From positions 3,737,501 through 3,801,500 of the forward strand of contig NZ_JBBOWX010000001.1 in NCBI RefSeq assembly GCF_038007285.1: a DNA stretch of 64,000 nucleotides, in the 5' to 3' direction. Position numbers and translations under genes: made by a program. How positions within the stretch are numbered: position 1 is the stretch's first letter; every line of letters starts with the position of its first letter. The stretch comes from Sporosarcina sp. FSL K6-3457 (GTDB lineage: Bacteria > Bacillota > Bacilli > Bacillales_A > Planococcaceae). The notes beneath the pieces are model-generated. The model saw nothing but the letters and a program-made list of their open reading frames with translations, searched no databases and was not told the DNA's origin. This document shows positions 20,632-31,359 of this stretch, one piece after another.

Positions 20632-21756
20632 TTATCTTTCAATAGAAGCTAAATACTCTTTCAACGCTTCGACGATTCGTTCAGAAGCATGTCCGTCACC
20701 ATACGGATTTGAGGCTTTCGCCATTTTGCTGTATTCCGCTTCGTCAGTGAGCAGCGTATCTGTCAATGCAAAGATTGTCTCTTCGTCTGTTCCCGCTAAT
20801 TTCAGTGTACCGGCTTCGATTCCTTCTGGACGTTCAGTCGTATCGCGAAGAACGATAACCGGCTTGCCAAGTGATGGTGCTTCTTCTTGAATACCACCCG
20901 AATCTGTCAAAATAATATGTGAGCGTGCAGCTATGTTATGGAAATCGATCACTTCAAGCGGTTCAATTATATGAACACGGCTATTGCCACCAAGAATCTC
21001 ATCTGCTACTTCACGGACCGCTGGATTCATATGGATAGGATAAACCACTTGAATATCATCATGTTTTGCAAGTAGGCGATTAATGGCGCGGAACATATTA
21101 CGCATCGGTTCACCTAGGTTTTCACGACGATGCGCCGTCAGTAGGATGAGCCTGTCTGTCCCGATTTTGTCAAGAACAGGATGCTCGTATTGTTCGCGTA
21201 CAGTTGTCTGAAGTGCATCAATCGCTGTATTGCCTGTTACATAAATACGATCTTCGCGTTTTCCTTCATCCAATAAATTGCGCGCTGATTTTTCTGTTGG
21301 CGAAAAATGAAGATCCGCGATGACGCCTGTTAACTGTCTGTTCATTTCTTCCGGGTACGGGGAATATTTGTCCCATGTGCGGAGTCCTGCTTCAACATGT
21401 CCAACTGCAATTCGATTGTAAAATGCAGATAAGCTACCAATGAAAGTCGTCGATGTGTCTCCGTGAACGAGGACAATGTCCGGCTTGGCATCTTTCATAA
21501 TTTGGTCAAGCCCTTCAAGTCCGCGTGTCGCTACATCTACAAGTGTTTGTCGATCCTTCATGATATTCAGATCATAATCAGGTGTGATACCAAACGTTTC
21601 AAGCACTTGGTCAAGCATTTCGCGGTGCTGAGCTGTCACTGTCACAATCGGTTCAATATCATCCGAATGCTTTTGTAGCTCCAACACCAGCGGCGCCATT
21701 TTGATAGCTTCTGGCCTTGTGCCAAAAATCGTCATCACTTTCCATCTTTTTCTCAA
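20632..21756 (-). CDS. mnaA: UDP-GlcNAc 2-epimerase
   Basis: Interconverts UDP-GlcNAc and UDP-ManNAc, supplying ManNAc for teichoic acid linkage units or other surface polymers. Motifs VMTIFGTRPEAIKMAPL, VHGDTSTTF, VGHVEAGLRT, LLTAHRRENLGEP and DSGGIQEEAPSLGKPV are typical. Start: TTG at 21756 (LRKRWKVM) has GGAAGG at proper spacing, whereas GTG at 21765 is too close. Follows upp by 19 bp. Confidence 0.93.
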   Translation of the reverse strand: MRKRWKVMTIFGTRPEAIKMAPLVLELQKHSDDIEPIVTVTAQHREMLDQVLETFGITPDYDLNIMKDRQTLVDVATRGLEGLDQIMKDAKPDIVLVHGDTSTTFIGSLSAFYNRIAVGHVEAGLRTWDKYSPYPEEMNRQLTGVIADLHFSPTEKSARNLLDEGKREDRIYVTGNTAIDALQTTVREQYEHPVLDKIGTDRLILLTAHRRENLGEPMRNMFRAINRLLAKHDDIQVVYPIHMNPAVREVADEILGGNSRVHIIEPLEVIDFHNIAARSHIILTDSGGIQEEAPSLGKPVIVLRDTTERPEGIEAGTLKLAGTDEETIFALTDTLLTDEAEYSKMAKASNPYGDGHASERIVEALKEYLASIER

Positions 21757-21775
21757 AACATTCACGCCTTCCAGA

Positions 21776-22405
21776 TCATTTTGTGCCGAATAGTCGATCG
21801 CCTGCATCGCCAAGTCCTGGTACGATATAGCCTTTTTCATCGAGCTTTTCATCAAGTGCAGCGATATAAACATCCACGTCTGGATGTGCTTCGGTCATCG
21901 CTTTGACACCTTCCGGAGCAGCAATCAGGCACATAAACTTAATGTTTTTTGCACCGCGACTCTTTAATGAATTAACTGCCGCAATTGCAGATCCACCCGT
22001 TGCCAGCATCGGGTCAACAAGGATGAAATCGCGCACTGATACATCGGAAGGAAGTTTTACATAATATTCGACTGGTTGCAATGTTTCAGGATCACGGTAC
22101 AAGCCAATATGCCCCACTTTTGCTGCTGGAATGAGGTTAAGGATTCCATCGACCATGCCAATACCAGCGCGCAAAATCGGCACAATTCCTAGTTTCTTTC
22201 CTGCAAGAACTTTCGATTTAGAAGTACAAACCGGCGTTTCGATTTCTACCTCTTGAAGTGGTAGTTCCCGTGTAATTTCATATGCCATGAGTGTTGCTAC
22301 TTCATCGACCAGCTCTCGGAATTCCTTTGTTCCTGTGTTGGTATCACGTATGTACGTAAGCTTGTGTTGGATTAATGGATGATCAAAAACATGTACTTTC
22401 GGCAT
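21776..22405 (-). CDS. upp: Uracil phosphoribosyltransferase
   Basis: Salvage enzyme making UMP from uracil and PRPP. Starts [24 protein letters not shown]-binding loop [16 protein letters not shown]-terminal [13 protein letters not shown]. 209 aa, same as B. subtilis. AAAGGGG-type site. Confidence 0.97.
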   Translation of the reverse strand: MPKVHVFDHPLIQHKLTYIRDTNTGTKEFRELVDEVATLMAYEITRELPLQEVEIETPVCTSKSKVLAGKKLGIVPILRAGIGMVDGILNLIPAAKVGHIGLYRDPETLQPVEYYVKLPSDVSVRDFILVDPMLATGGSAIAAVNSLKSRGAKNIKFMCLIAAPEGVKAMTEAHPDVDVYIAALDEKLDEKGYIVPGLGDAGDRLFGTK

Positions 22406-22565
22406 GTATATTCGCCCCTTTTCAGAATGTCCTGTTCATTATAACAGAAGTGAACCTATTCAGGCACGCCTAACTATGCAACTTTCTTCAGCAAATGTTT
22501 TGTACTGACAGCGAAGCAGCAGCTTTCTGCAATGGCAGTGGCTTATCGTAGTGAATCTTATATTT

Positions 22566-22601
22566 CCATAAAATAAGCCGCCATCAATTAGATAGCGGCT
22601 C
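22566..22601 (-). terminator. Terminator of glyA
   Basis: GAGCCGC and GCGGCTT form a stem on the minus strand, followed by ATTTTA. Begins about 20 bp after the glyA stop. Confidence 0.7.
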
Positions 22602-22621
22602 ATTCTATTCTATTACATTAT

Positions 22622-23875
22622 TTATGCGTAGAGTGGAAACTTATCTGTCAATGCTGTTACACGTTGACGTGCTTCTTTTTTCACAGCTTCGTCTTCGTGA
22701 TTTTTAAGAAGTTTTGCAATGATAGATGCAATTTCTTTCATTTCTTCTTCTTTAAAACCTCTTGTTGTTGCTGCTGGCGTACCGATACGAATGCCAGATG
22801 TGACAAATGGGCTTTCTGTGTCATATGGAATTGTGTTTTTGTTGACCGTAATACCGATTTCGTCCAGTACATGCTCTGCAATTTTCCCTGTGATGCCAAG
22901 TGAACCTAAGTTTACTAGCACTAGGTGATTGTCTGTACCGCCAGAAACGATATCGACACCTTCTGCTACAAGTGCTTCACCGAATGCTTTAGCATTCTTT
23001 TTCACTTGTTGGATGTACGTTTTGAATTCCGGTTTTAGCGCTTCGCCAAATGCAACTGCTTTCGCAGCGATGACGTGCATCAATGGACCACCTTGAACAC
23101 CCGGGAAGATTGATTTATCTAGTTTGCGACCGAATTCCTCAGCGAATTCTTCGTTAACCAGAATCACTCCACCTCGTGGTCCACGTAATGTTTTATGCGT
23201 TGTAGATGTTACGAAGTGTGCATGTGGGACTGGATTTGAATGCTCACCTACTGCTACAAGTCCTGCAATATGTGCCATATCAACAAATAGATATGCGCCA
23301 ACTTCATCGGCAATTTCACGGAATTTCGCAAAATCGATTTCACGTGGATATGCACTTGCACCTGCAACGATCATTTTTGGTTTATGCTCAAGTGCTTTTT
23401 GACGAACATCTTCGTAATCGATTCGTTCATCTTCTTTGCTTACACCATAATCAACGAAGTTGTATAATTCGCCAGAGAAGTTGACAGGGCTACCGTGTGT
23501 CAAGTGGCCACCATGGGAAAGATTCATGCCCAGAACTGTATCACCTGGTTTAATCGCCGCGAAGTAAACAGCCATATTTGCTTGCGCACCTGAGTGTGGT
23601 TGAACGTTTGCATAAGCTGCGCCAAATATTTCTTTCACGCGATCACGTGCGATATTTTCAACAACATCGACGTGTTCACAGCCGCCATAGTAACGTTTGC
23701 CTGGATAACCTTCTGCATATTTGTTTGTCAAATAAGATCCTTGTGCTTCCATAACTGCCTCTGTAACAAAGTTTTCAGATGCGATTAATTCGATATTAGA
23801 GTTTTGGCGATTTTTCTCCGCCATAATTGCTTCATATACTGCTAGGTCATCATGTTTTACATTCGTCAAATCCAT
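22622..23875 (-). CDS. glyA: Serine hydroxymethyltransferase
   Basis: PLP enzyme that interconverts serine and glycine and loads one-carbon units onto tetrahydrofolate. PLP lysine in [30 protein letters not shown] and [12 protein letters not shown] are typical. 417 aa. GAAGGGGAATG site. A P2 repeat element begins 31 nt upstream of its start. Confidence 0.97.
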   Translation of the reverse strand: MDLTNVKHDDLAVYEAIMAEKNRQNSNIELIASENFVTEAVMEAQGSYLTNKYAEGYPGKRYYGGCEHVDVVENIARDRVKEIFGAAYANVQPHSGAQANMAVYFAAIKPGDTVLGMNLSHGGHLTHGSPVNFSGELYNFVDYGVSKEDERIDYEDVRQKALEHKPKMIVAGASAYPREIDFAKFREIADEVGAYLFVDMAHIAGLVAVGEHSNPVPHAHFVTSTTHKTLRGPRGGVILVNEEFAEEFGRKLDKSIFPGVQGGPLMHVIAAKAVAFGEALKPEFKTYIQQVKKNAKAFGEALVAEGVDIVSGGTDNHLVLVNLGSLGITGKIAEHVLDEIGITVNKNTIPYDTESPFVTSGIRIGTPAATTRGFKEEEMKEIASIIAKLLKNHEDEAVKKEARQRVTALTDKFPLYA

Positions 23876-23905
23876 TTTGTCATTCCCCTTCTTGGTCTAA
23901 TTTAT

Positions 23906-24042
23906 CAATTACGCCTCGGCGTAATTGTGTCCGGATTTTTTTCGAGCTCGCTCGAAAAGCTCCCTTAAAAAATCCGTGACATCCGCCGGAGGCTATATCT
24001 TCATTCAGTGGATGCTTGAGCATCCGCTGAATGAAGATATAT
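23906..24042. repeat. Family P2 element, copy B (ywlG-glyA gap)
   Basis: The intact reference copy. On the plus strand: palindrome CAATTACGCC/GGCGTAATTG, then CCGGATTTTTTTCGAG paired with CTCGAAAAG and AAAAAATCCG, then ACATCCGCCGGAGG, then a hairpin TTCATTCAG...CTGAATGAA (from 24000). The last hairpin overlaps the 3' end of ywlG. Confidence 0.88.
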
Positions 24043-24576
24043 TGCACGCTCTCCACCAATAAGTTTCGGTCGTGTTGTAGCTACAGTAACGACTGCCTCT
24101 CCAATTTTACTGATTGATGTTCGGAGAGGGACTGCGACAGGCTTCAGATGCATACCAATCAATGTTTGTCCGATGTCAATTCCCGCATTGGCACGAATGG
24201 CCTCTACGACGACAGGTTGGTCCATCTGGCGATAAGCATAGGTAGACATAGAGCCGCCCGCATGCTGCGCTGGAATAACTGACACAAGGTCAAGATTGAA
24301 TTTCTCAGCTGCTTGGCGCTCGATTGTTAACGCCCGATTAATATGCTCGCATCCTTGAAAGGCAAGGAAAAGATTATATTTTTCGGCAAAATCTTTTAAT
24401 GGCCCGTACAGCGACTCTCCAATTTCAAGTGCACCTGACGTTCCGATTCGACTACCAGCAATTTCCGAGGTTGAACAACCAACAACGAATAATGTACCAG
24501 CAACAGGTCGGTCCTGCTCGGCCATCTCTGCTAACAGTTGTTCAAGTTGAAGCTTCCATAAATTCAAAGCATCCAC
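24001..24576 (-). CDS. ywlG: TIGR01440-family protein YwlG
   Basis: Conserved Bacillota protein of unknown function, between rpiB and glyA as in B. subtilis. Motifs VVGCSTSEIAGSRIGTSG, VIPAQHAGGSMSTYAYRQM and TTRPKLIGGERAIY. GTG start at 24576 after GGCGGGTGG. Total 191 aa, about 11 more than I recall for B. subtilis YwlG; the extra tail (LHSADAQASTE) is encoded by the terminal hairpin of repeat P2 copy B. Confidence 0.88.
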   Translation of the reverse strand: MDALNLWKLQLEQLLAEMAEQDRPVAGTLFVVGCSTSEIAGSRIGTSGALEIGESLYGPLKDFAEKYNLFLAFQGCEHINRALTIERQAAEKFNLDLVSVIPAQHAGGSMSTYAYRQMDQPVVVEAIRANAGIDIGQTLIGMHLKPVAVPLRTSISKIGEAVVTVATTRPKLIGGERAIYLHSADAQASTE

Positions 24577-24610
24577 TTTTGTCCACCCGCCTTCTTAACG
24601 GCATTCTAAG

Positions 24611-25048
24611 TTATTTTTCTAATTCCATTAATTTCCCTACACGACGTTCATGACGCCCGCCTTCAAATGACGTGTTCAGCCATGTTGCGACAACTTCTCT
24701 TGCATGACCTGCACCAATCACACGCTCGCCCATTGCAAGGATATTTGTATCATTATGTTCTCTCGTTGCTTTCGCACTAAAAACATCATGAACAAGTGCA
24801 CAGCGAATGCCTTTTACTTTATTCGCTGCAATAGACATGCCAATTCCTGTTCCACAAATCAAAATACCACGGTCAAAGTTCCCCGAAGCCACTCCGTTTG
24901 CAACCGGTGCCGCAAAGTCTGGATAATCAACAGACTCATTGGAATCTGGCCCAAAGTCAACAAACTCTATGCCTAGCTCAGCCAACAAGTTAATAATTTC
25001 ATGACGTAGATTGTTACCACCATGATCTGAAGAAATAGCGATCTTCAC
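24611..25048 (-). CDS. rpiB: Ribose-5-phosphate isomerase B
   Basis: Isomerises ribose 5-phosphate and ribulose 5-phosphate. KIAISSDHGGNNLRHEI, the catalytic Cys region ILICGTGIGMSIAANKVKGI and ATREHNDTNILAMGER are diagnostic. GTG at 25048 is chosen, 6 nt after GAGGG; the ATG at 25066 lies before that site. Position corresponds to B. subtilis ywlF. Confidence 0.94.
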   Translation of the reverse strand: MKIAISSDHGGNNLRHEIINLLAELGIEFVDFGPDSNESVDYPDFAAPVANGVASGNFDRGILICGTGIGMSIAANKVKGIRCALVHDVFSAKATREHNDTNILAMGERVIGAGHAREVVATWLNTSFEGGRHERRVGKLMELEK

Positions 25049-25099
25049 TTGCTTCCCTCTTTTCATAATTTACTCACAACTCATTCTACCATTTTTCCG

Positions 25100-25206
25100 C
25101 AAAAAAAACACAGCCCAAATCAAATATGTCTCAGCATATTTGTACACAGATTTTACCAGGGAAGAATCGAACTTCATTTCTCCCTGGTAAAAAAATAGGG
25201 CTGCGA
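25100..25206 (-). terminator. Branched terminator of the chemoreceptor gene
   Basis: An outer stem CGCAGCCC with GGGCTGTG is followed by eight T on the minus strand. It encloses two inner hairpins, ACCAGGGA/TCCCTGGT and AAATATG/CATATTT, giving a three-branched shape. Confidence 0.75.
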
Positions 25207-25211
25207 ATAAA

Positions 25212-26507
25212 TTATTTTGTTAAATCAAATTGACTAATTACGTCATAAAGCTGCTCAGATTGCTTTTTCAATTCGATTGCCATTGTATCTACCTGTTCAA
25301 TGGATCGTACTTGTTCTTCGGTAGCCGCTCCAACTTCTTGTGCGCCTGCTGATGTCTCTTCGGCAATCGCCGCCACCTCTTGCGATTGATGAGCAGTCAT
25401 TTCAATATTCCTTAGCTGATGTTCAATGAGTTTTGTAATTTCAACGACGGAATCGGCCATGCCATTTACTTTCACTGCCATCGCCTCAACATTTTCACTC
25501 GTCTCATTGGCACGATTTTCTTCGATCGCTGCCGTCTCCACCTGCTGTTCCATATCTTTTACTACTTTCGTGACGTCTGTCTGAATATTCCCGACGAGAC
25601 CTGATATTCCTTGTACAGCCCTCGCACTTTCATCAGCCAACACACGGACTTCTTCTGCAACGACCGCAAAACCTTTACCGTGCTCACCTGCACGTGCCGC
25701 CTCAATCGATGCATTGAGCGCCAATAAATTCGTCTGCGCAGCGATATTACCAACAAGTTGAACAATTTCTCCAATTTTTAATGCATTTTGATCAAGCTGT
25801 CTAATCGTGCCAAGCGATAGTTCACTTTGTGTAGACATATTGCGGATTCCATCGACCAGTACACGGAAAACACCAGTCATCCGCACCAGTTCCTCTAGCA
25901 TTTCCTTTGAACGTGCTGAAGAATCTCCCGCACGACTGCTTACTTCAACAGCAAGTGACCGAATATCTTCAATCGCTTCAGCTGTCTCTTGGATAGCAAC
26001 TGCAGACGCTTCAGCACCAGTAGAAATCTCAGTAATTGTCGACGCTACTGCATCCGCCTGTTTGGCAGCGACTCCGGTTTCATTCGATAAGCTATCCACT
26101 GTACTTGCTGTCTTTTCAAAGTTCGTTTCAATTTGCCCAACAATTGCGCGTAAATTAAGGACCATTTGTTGGAATGCTTCTGCTACAGAACGAATTTCAT
26201 CTGACGAGTTCGGCAATTCGATATCCGTTCCAATTTCCCCTTTAGCAACCCTAATAGCTGCTATCTCGAGTTTTTGCAAATGCTTTGTTAAAATTGTACT
26301 AAAAGCAAATGCCAAAATGCCCGACCAGAATACCCCTGCTGCATAGGTCGATAATGCAAACCAGAATACGTTAAAGTTCGGGAAAAATTGCGGTTGCACT
26401 ACATTTATAAAAATTCCACTCGTTGTATACGTAACCATTGCAAGGACTGTTACGAATAAAACAATTTTTTTGCGCAAGCCAAATTTCTTCTGTCTAATTT
26501 CTCTCAT
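25212..26507 (-). CDS. Methyl-accepting chemotaxis protein
   Basis: A 431-aa receptor. Two membrane helices lie near residues 14-35 and 47-70 with only a short loop between them, so almost no external sensor domain. A HAMP-like linker follows ([20 protein letters not shown]), then the signalling domain with hairpin tip [20 protein letters not shown]. It probably senses a membrane or internal signal. Its ATG overlaps the ywlE stop by 4 nt, so it is translationally coupled to ywlE. B. subtilis has no receptor here. Confidence 0.92.
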   Translation of the reverse strand: MREIRQKKFGLRKKIVLFVTVLAMVTYTTSGIFINVVQPQFFPNFNVFWFALSTYAAGVFWSGILAFAFSTILTKHLQKLEIAAIRVAKGEIGTDIELPNSSDEIRSVAEAFQQMVLNLRAIVGQIETNFEKTASTVDSLSNETGVAAKQADAVASTITEISTGAEASAVAIQETAEAIEDIRSLAVEVSSRAGDSSARSKEMLEELVRMTGVFRVLVDGIRNMSTQSELSLGTIRQLDQNALKIGEIVQLVGNIAAQTNLLALNASIEAARAGEHGKGFAVVAEEVRVLADESARAVQGISGLVGNIQTDVTKVVKDMEQQVETAAIEENRANETSENVEAMAVKVNGMADSVVEITKLIEHQLRNIEMTAHQSQEVAAIAEETSAGAQEVGAATEEQVRSIEQVDTMAIELKKQSEQLYDVISQFDLTK

Positions 26508-26950
26508 ACTTGTCCCTCCGTCAATTTCTGCTTTAACCTATCCATCATTTGCGACAACTCACCGAATGTCTGTCGATATGTTTCAAGATTGCCTCCGAAT
26601 GGGTCCTGTACATCCCCATCTAACTCAAGCTCCACAAAACTTTTCAATGTAAACGTTTTCTCTTTTACTTCTGGATAACGATAGAGAAGCTCCATCTTAT
26701 GCGCTCCCGTCATCGTCAACACTATGTCCGCCCATTCTAAGCCTTCACTTGAAACAGCTCTTGACCACGGGGTATAGGGCATATCCGCCTCCTCAATAAG
26801 CGTTTTGGCATTCAAGGAAATCGGTTGCCCATCTTGCGCGTGTATACCCGCCGAGCGAACTGTCACATTTCCGAGTTCCTTGGAGCGAAGAATCGCTTCT
26901 GCCATCGGACTTCTACACGTATTACCTGTACAAATCAAATAAATATTCAT
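26504..26950 (-). CDS. ywlE: Protein-arginine phosphatase YwlE
   Basis: Low-molecular-weight phosphatase-fold enzyme that removes McsB-type phosphoarginine. The P-loop [13 protein letters not shown] has Thr after Asn, which is the arginine-specificity residue in YwlE; the general acid Asp is in QDPFGG. 148 aa. Synteny with mntP and sua5 supports the assignment. Confidence 0.93.
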   Translation of the reverse strand: MNIYLICTGNTCRSPMAEAILRSKELGNVTVRSAGIHAQDGQPISLNAKTLIEEADMPYTPWSRAVSSEGLEWADIVLTMTGAHKMELLYRYPEVKEKTFTLKSFVELELDGDVQDPFGGNLETYRQTFGELSQMMDRLKQKLTEGQV

Positions 26951-27011
26951 AAAGCTTTCACCTACCTTTTATAAGAATAACCGATTTTTGTGAATAAAGA
27001 AATAGACATTT

Positions 27012-27515
27012 CTAACGAAAACATGACATTACACCCATAACTAGTAAAGCAAAACCTGCAAATCGCCTCAATAGCCTTCCATCTCCAACACCTATTCGCC
27101 CTTTAAATACAAGAGCTGCATAAGAAAGGAAAAAGGTTAACATTCCTGATGATAAAATGAAAAGGGTTTTATCTAAATGAAGCATCCCAAATGAAACACT
27201 AACCGAAAAAGTATCTAGACTTACCGCTAGCGCTATCAACGAGGGATGTAACTGTTTGCCTACTGAGCCAGACTCCTCATCTTGCAGCAGCATATGTATA
27301 CCAATCAGAGCAAGCAAAACGCCCGACAATAGACTGCTCCACTCCTCAAAGAGATGCGCCGAGAAATCACCTGCCCAAAACCCAATAAAAGGGAACATCA
27401 TATTAAGAATAGATGTCCACAGCGCTAGTACAAACTTCCCTTTCTTCACTTGCAGGAAAGCAAAGACGACGACAACGTCAATACTAGTAATGCCAGCTGC
27501 AAATAATTCCACCAC
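27012..27515 (-). CDS. mntP: Manganese efflux pump MntP-like (YwlD)
   Basis: A 167-aa six-helix membrane protein. The second-half motif SLDTFSVSVSFG fits MntP; the first half has SIDVVVVFAF in place of the usual DAFAVS-type motif, so transport may differ. Start GTG at 27515 follows GGGAGG by 7 nt; upstream in-frame sequence to 27578 is not membrane-like. Confidence 0.8.
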   Translation of the reverse strand: MVELFAAGITSIDVVVVFAFLQVKKGKFVLALWTSILNMMFPFIGFWAGDFSAHLFEEWSSLLSGVLLALIGIHMLLQDEESGSVGKQLHPSLIALAVSLDTFSVSVSFGMLHLDKTLFILSSGMLTFFLSYAALVFKGRIGVGDGRLLRRFAGFALLVMGVMSCFR

Positions 27516-27602
27516 AATAAAACCTCCCCCAGATCCCGCATCTGTCCATCTTATGCGGTTTCTGGAGAGGTCATTCAAGTTTACAACGAGGCGTAATTGA
27601 TT

Positions 27603-28631
27603 TTAATCGATATAGCGTTTTCCATCAGCGGCTTTTATCAACCGATTCATAACAGCAGCACCTACTCCAGTCAAGTCTGTTTCGACTGCCAGAATGATAT
27701 CTGCCTCTGTTAAATCACATTGACGTAGCGCACGATACAAATGAGAAGCCATTGCATCATTATTATTTCTCGGTCCGACTGCAAAATACCAATCGGCAGC
27801 CAGGACATCTAAATCATCCGGCCCAATAATCGCCACTCGCTTCCCTTCACGATGAAGTGTCTCGACTGCTTCACGAATGGTTGTCGTATCAGGTGAGATG
27901 ACGAAAAGAGGCGCTTCCGGTGCATAATGCATATACTTCATGCCCGGTGAGCGAGGTGCTTGTTCTCCTGGACTTTTACTTCCCGCACGCACCGGTCCAA
28001 TTATCGCTTCAATCATTTCTTGTGTCGTACCACCTGGGCGTAAAATGGTCGGCGGACTTGTTGTCATGTCAAGTACAGTGGATTCGACACCAATCCCAGT
28101 CTGTCCCCCATCCAAAATAAACGGAATCAGTCCTTTAAGGTCTTCGTAAACATGCGCAGCTTCTGTCGGACTTGGCTTACCACTACGATTGGCGCTCGGT
28201 GCAGCAAGCGGACCAGCCAATGCCCGAAGAAGTTCTAACGCCACTGGATGATCCGGCATGCGAATACCGACCGTTTCAACTCCAGGCGTCACATTTGATG
28301 CAATGACGCCTGGAATTTTATCAAAAACAAGTGTGAGCGGACCAGGCCAGTAGGCTGTCATCAGTTTTTCTGCGTCCTCTGTAATACCTGTCGCGTAATT
28401 TGAGACATCTTCTTTATTGCCGATATGTACGATGAGTGGATTATCGGACGGTCTTCCTTTTGCTTCGAAAATTTTCTGCACGGCCTGTTCATCCGTCGCG
28501 AGTGCCCCAAGACCATAGACTGTCTCAGTCGGAAATGCAACAACACCGCCACTTGTTAAAATATCCACAGCCTGTTTATATTTTTTTTTGTTATCAAGAG
28601 TTTTATCCACCGGAATAAGTATTGTTTCCAC
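27603..28631 (-). CDS. ywlC: Threonylcarbamoyl-AMP synthase (Sua5/YwlC)
   Basis: Makes threonylcarbamoyl-AMP for the t6A37 modification of ANN-decoding tRNAs. GGVVAFPTETVYGLGALATD, KGRPSDNPLIVHI and PSANRSGKPSPT define the YrdC domain (residues 15-205); the C-terminal Sua5 domain (about 215-342) follows a linker with PRSPGMKYMHYAP. GTG start with AAAGGAGG. Confidence 0.95.
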   Translation of the reverse strand: METILIPVDKTLDNKKKYKQAVDILTSGGVVAFPTETVYGLGALATDEQAVQKIFEAKGRPSDNPLIVHIGNKEDVSNYATGITEDAEKLMTAYWPGPLTLVFDKIPGVIASNVTPGVETVGIRMPDHPVALELLRALAGPLAAPSANRSGKPSPTEAAHVYEDLKGLIPFILDGGQTGIGVESTVLDMTTSPPTILRPGGTTQEMIEAIIGPVRAGSKSPGEQAPRSPGMKYMHYAPEAPLFVISPDTTTIREAVETLHREGKRVAIIGPDDLDVLAADWYFAVGPRNNNDAMASHLYRALRQCDLTEADIILAVETDLTGVGAAVMNRLIKAADGKRYID

Positions 28632-28691
28632 AGGTCAAACCTCCTTTATCCACAGATTTTAGTTAGTTATCCACCACATTTGTTAGTAACT

Positions 28692-29246
28692 CTATGAAAA
28701 CAGCCCCTTTATCCACTCCCAGATGAAAAAGGTTACTTTTTCTTCTTCTTTTTCTTGTTTATCTGGAAAGCAGATTTTAGGAAACAATGCACACCACCAG
28801 TTATCCCCACGCCCACTACCGATTGTTAATATATACGCATCGTAAGTAGCTTGTGGATGAATGACTAGGCCCGAGCGCTTCGCTGGGAACAGTGCCTTTG
28901 TACGTTCCAATGAAATGGTTTGCCCATCTGCTAGCGCATTAGCTGTTTCAAGGATTGTACTTTCCAGTGCTACTAAGTTATCCACAAGTTCTTGTTTCGA
29001 TAACGATGAAGTGACCGCCTCGTTGATAAGTGGCTCAATTTGTTGCTGGATAGCCCTTTTCACTTGCTGATCCACAGGTGCATTAGAGTGGGCAAGCATT
29101 CGAAAACGGATTGCATCATCCTCTGTAGGTCCTGCTGTGAATAACGTTAGTATGGATTGAATCACAATCAATACAAGGATGAACTCGATGTAAGGCATCA
29201 CCTTATTTATAGTTGTCTTTCTTATAATCTCGTAATCTGTTAGCAT
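28692..29246 (-). CDS. spoIIR: Sporulation signalling protein SpoIIR
   Basis: Made in the forespore and exported to trigger SpoIIGA processing of pro-sigma-E. A membrane segment (MPYIEFILVLIVIQSILTLF) lies at residues 17-36. DAIRFRMLAHSNAPVDQQVKRAIQ and the C-terminal Trp/Cys segment GRGDNWWCALFPKICF are the family signatures. 184 aa. A sigma-F promoter precedes it, overlapping the prmC stop. Confidence 0.93.
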   Translation of the reverse strand: MLTDYEIIRKTTINKVMPYIEFILVLIVIQSILTLFTAGPTEDDAIRFRMLAHSNAPVDQQVKRAIQQQIEPLINEAVTSSLSKQELVDNLVALESTILETANALADGQTISLERTKALFPAKRSGLVIHPQATYDAYILTIGSGRGDNWWCALFPKICFPDKQEKEEEKVTFFIWEWIKGLFS

Positions 29247-29266
29247 GTCTATCCCCTCCTACACCG

Positions 29267-29296
29267 CATTATTACCGGTTAGGAGGTTGTTTATTC
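29267..29296 (-). promoter_or_regulatory. Sigma-F promoter of spoIIR
   Basis: Minus strand: -35 GAATA (29296-29292), 15-bp spacer, -10 GGTAATAATG (29276-29267), a full match to GGnnAnAHTR. It overlaps the end of prmC. spoIIR is a sigma-F gene in B. subtilis. Confidence 0.78.
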
Positions 29297-30145
29297 ACAA
29301 GTCTCACAAAATATTATTCTGTCTTTCCCGTTGATATCTTTTACCGTTTCCACAAGTGCAGTTGGGAATGCCTCTTGGAATAATTTATGCACAGCCGGCC
29401 CCTGTAGATAGCCGATTTCAACTGCGATGAGGAATGACTTGTTCATAAGTGCTGGTAAATCTTCTGCGAGCTTACGGTAAAAGTAGAGTCCGTCTTCCTC
29501 TGCGAATAAAGCATTGTGCGGCTCGTGGTCCAGGACAGCGCCTGACATCAATTCAGCTTCGGCATGCGCAATATAAGGCGGATTCGATAAGACGATATCC
29601 CATTTTTCATGTGCGATGGGTGCAGTCAAATCACCTTGGCGAAAATCGATGTCAGCACCGTTCGTCATTGCATTATGCCGGGCAATCGTCAGTGCACCTT
29701 CACTAATATCCGTCGCAGTGACGCTAGATTCAGGCCATTCTTTTTTGAATGACACTGCGATAGCCCCACTCCCCGTTCCAATATCCGCGACGGTAATCAA
29801 TTTGTTCGGGAATAGTTTTCGACCACGTTCCAGTGCACCATAAACAAGTTCCTCTGTCTCCGGGCGCGGAATAAGAACGCTATTATCTACTTTAAATGGA
29901 TAGCCGTAAAAACTCTCTTCGCCGATGACATATTGAACCGGTCTTCCTTCGAGTAGTTCCGTAGCTTTAGCCCAAAATTGCTCGTGCTGCTGCTCAGTTA
30001 GCGGTTCGCGGACATCGGCAAACAAGGTCGCTCTGGATTTTTTCGTGATGAATTCCATGAGCATTTGCGCTGCATGCGGCTCCAACCCTTTTTCCTCCAA
30101 TAAAGAAGAAGCCCGCCCCAGAGCTTCATAGATTTTTTCAGTCAT
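29291..30145 (-). CDS. prmC: Release factor glutamine methyltransferase
   Basis: Methylates the GGQ glutamine of release factors using S-adenosylmethionine. [14 protein letters not shown] binds SAM and [13 protein letters not shown] is the NPPY catalytic motif. ATG at 30145 overlaps the end of its substrate gene prfA by 8 nt, so the two are coupled; 284 aa. Confidence 0.95.
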   Translation of the reverse strand: MTEKIYEALGRASSLLEEKGLEPHAAQMLMEFITKKSRATLFADVREPLTEQQHEQFWAKATELLEGRPVQYVIGEESFYGYPFKVDNSVLIPRPETEELVYGALERGRKLFPNKLITVADIGTGSGAIAVSFKKEWPESSVTATDISEGALTIARHNAMTNGADIDFRQGDLTAPIAHEKWDIVLSNPPYIAHAEAELMSGAVLDHEPHNALFAEEDGLYFYRKLAEDLPALMNKSFLIAVEIGYLQGPAVHKLFQEAFPTALVETVKDINGKDRIIFCETCE

Positions 30146-31214
30146 GGCGATCCAAACTTTCAAGGCGATAGGCCTGTTCTTCCATAATGAGTGCATCAAT
30201 AACATCATCAAGCTTACCTTCGATAATTTGGTCTAGCTTCTGAATCGTTAGACCAATCCGATGATCCGTCACCCGGTTTTGCGGGAAGTTATACGTGCGT
30301 ATTCGCTCGGAACGGTCACCTGTTCCAACTGCCGACTTTCGGCTCGCAGCATATTCTGCTTGGGCTTCTTGTTGTGCTGCATCGTAGACACGAGCTTTTA
30401 ATACTTTTAACGCTTTTTCACGGTTTTTAATTTGTGATTTTTCATCTTGCATAGATACGGTGATTCCCGTCGGTAGGTGCGTAATACGAACAGCAGAGTC
30501 TGTCGTGTTAACATGCTGACCACCTGCACCACTTGAACGGTACGTATCGATTTTCAAATCTTCTTTGAGGATTTCAATATCGACATCTTCAGCTTCTGGT
30601 AAGACTGCGACAGTCGCAGTTGATGTATGCGTTCTTCCGCCTGACTCAGTTTCCGGGACTCGCTGAACCCGGTGTGCACCATTTTCAAATTTGAGTTTTG
30701 AATATGCACCGTTGCCGTTTATCGTGAAAATAATTTCTTTAAAACCACCGAGTTCCGTTGGAGATGATTCGATGACTTCCGTTTTCCAGTGGTTCATTTC
30801 CGCATAGCGGCTATACATACGGAATAGATTCCCCGCAAATAAGGCGGCTTCGTCGCCACCGGCCGCCCCACGGATTTCCATAATGACGTTCTTACTATCA
30901 TTCGGATCCTTTGGTACTAACAGGATTTTCAGCTGCGCTTCGAGCAACTCGATTTTCTCCTCGAGCTCGGACACTTCCATTTTGACAAGCTCTTTCATGT
31001 CATCGTCGAGCGGTTCGTTCAGCATTTCCTTGGCATTTTTATATTCTGCTTTTGTATTTTTATAGTCACGGTATGCTTCAACCGTTTCTTGCAGGCCGGA
31101 CTGTTCTTTCGAATAATCACGAAGTTTCGTGATGTCACTTACTACCGCGGGATCACTGAGCAATTCATTCAAATGCTCGTAGCGGTCTTCTACTGCTTGA
31201 AGCCTTTCAAACAT
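30138..31214 (-). CDS. prfA: Peptide chain release factor 1
   Basis: Recognises UAA/UAG and triggers peptide release. GGQ motif in [40 protein letters not shown] marks the decoding domain. ATG 31214 ([12 protein letters not shown]) follows AGAGGTG; 358 aa. Confidence 0.97.
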   Translation of the reverse strand: MFERLQAVEDRYEHLNELLSDPAVVSDITKLRDYSKEQSGLQETVEAYRDYKNTKAEYKNAKEMLNEPLDDDMKELVKMEVSELEEKIELLEAQLKILLVPKDPNDSKNVIMEIRGAAGGDEAALFAGNLFRMYSRYAEMNHWKTEVIESSPTELGGFKEIIFTINGNGAYSKLKFENGAHRVQRVPETESGGRTHTSTATVAVLPEAEDVDIEILKEDLKIDTYRSSGAGGQHVNTTDSAVRITHLPTGITVSMQDEKSQIKNREKALKVLKARVYDAAQQEAQAEYAASRKSAVGTGDRSERIRTYNFPQNRVTDHRIGLTIQKLDQIIEGKLDDVIDALIMEEQAYRLESLDRHD

Positions 31215-31359
31215 TGTGTGCACCTCTTTTTCAGGACTATTTTGTACGTTCATTGTACGGGAAACGGCGGGGTAAATACAGTTATTTCTCTGTTAATGGG
31301 ATTCTGGATGATTTAGATGAAGTTCATTACACTTTCGATGAACTTAACAACATCCCCAT

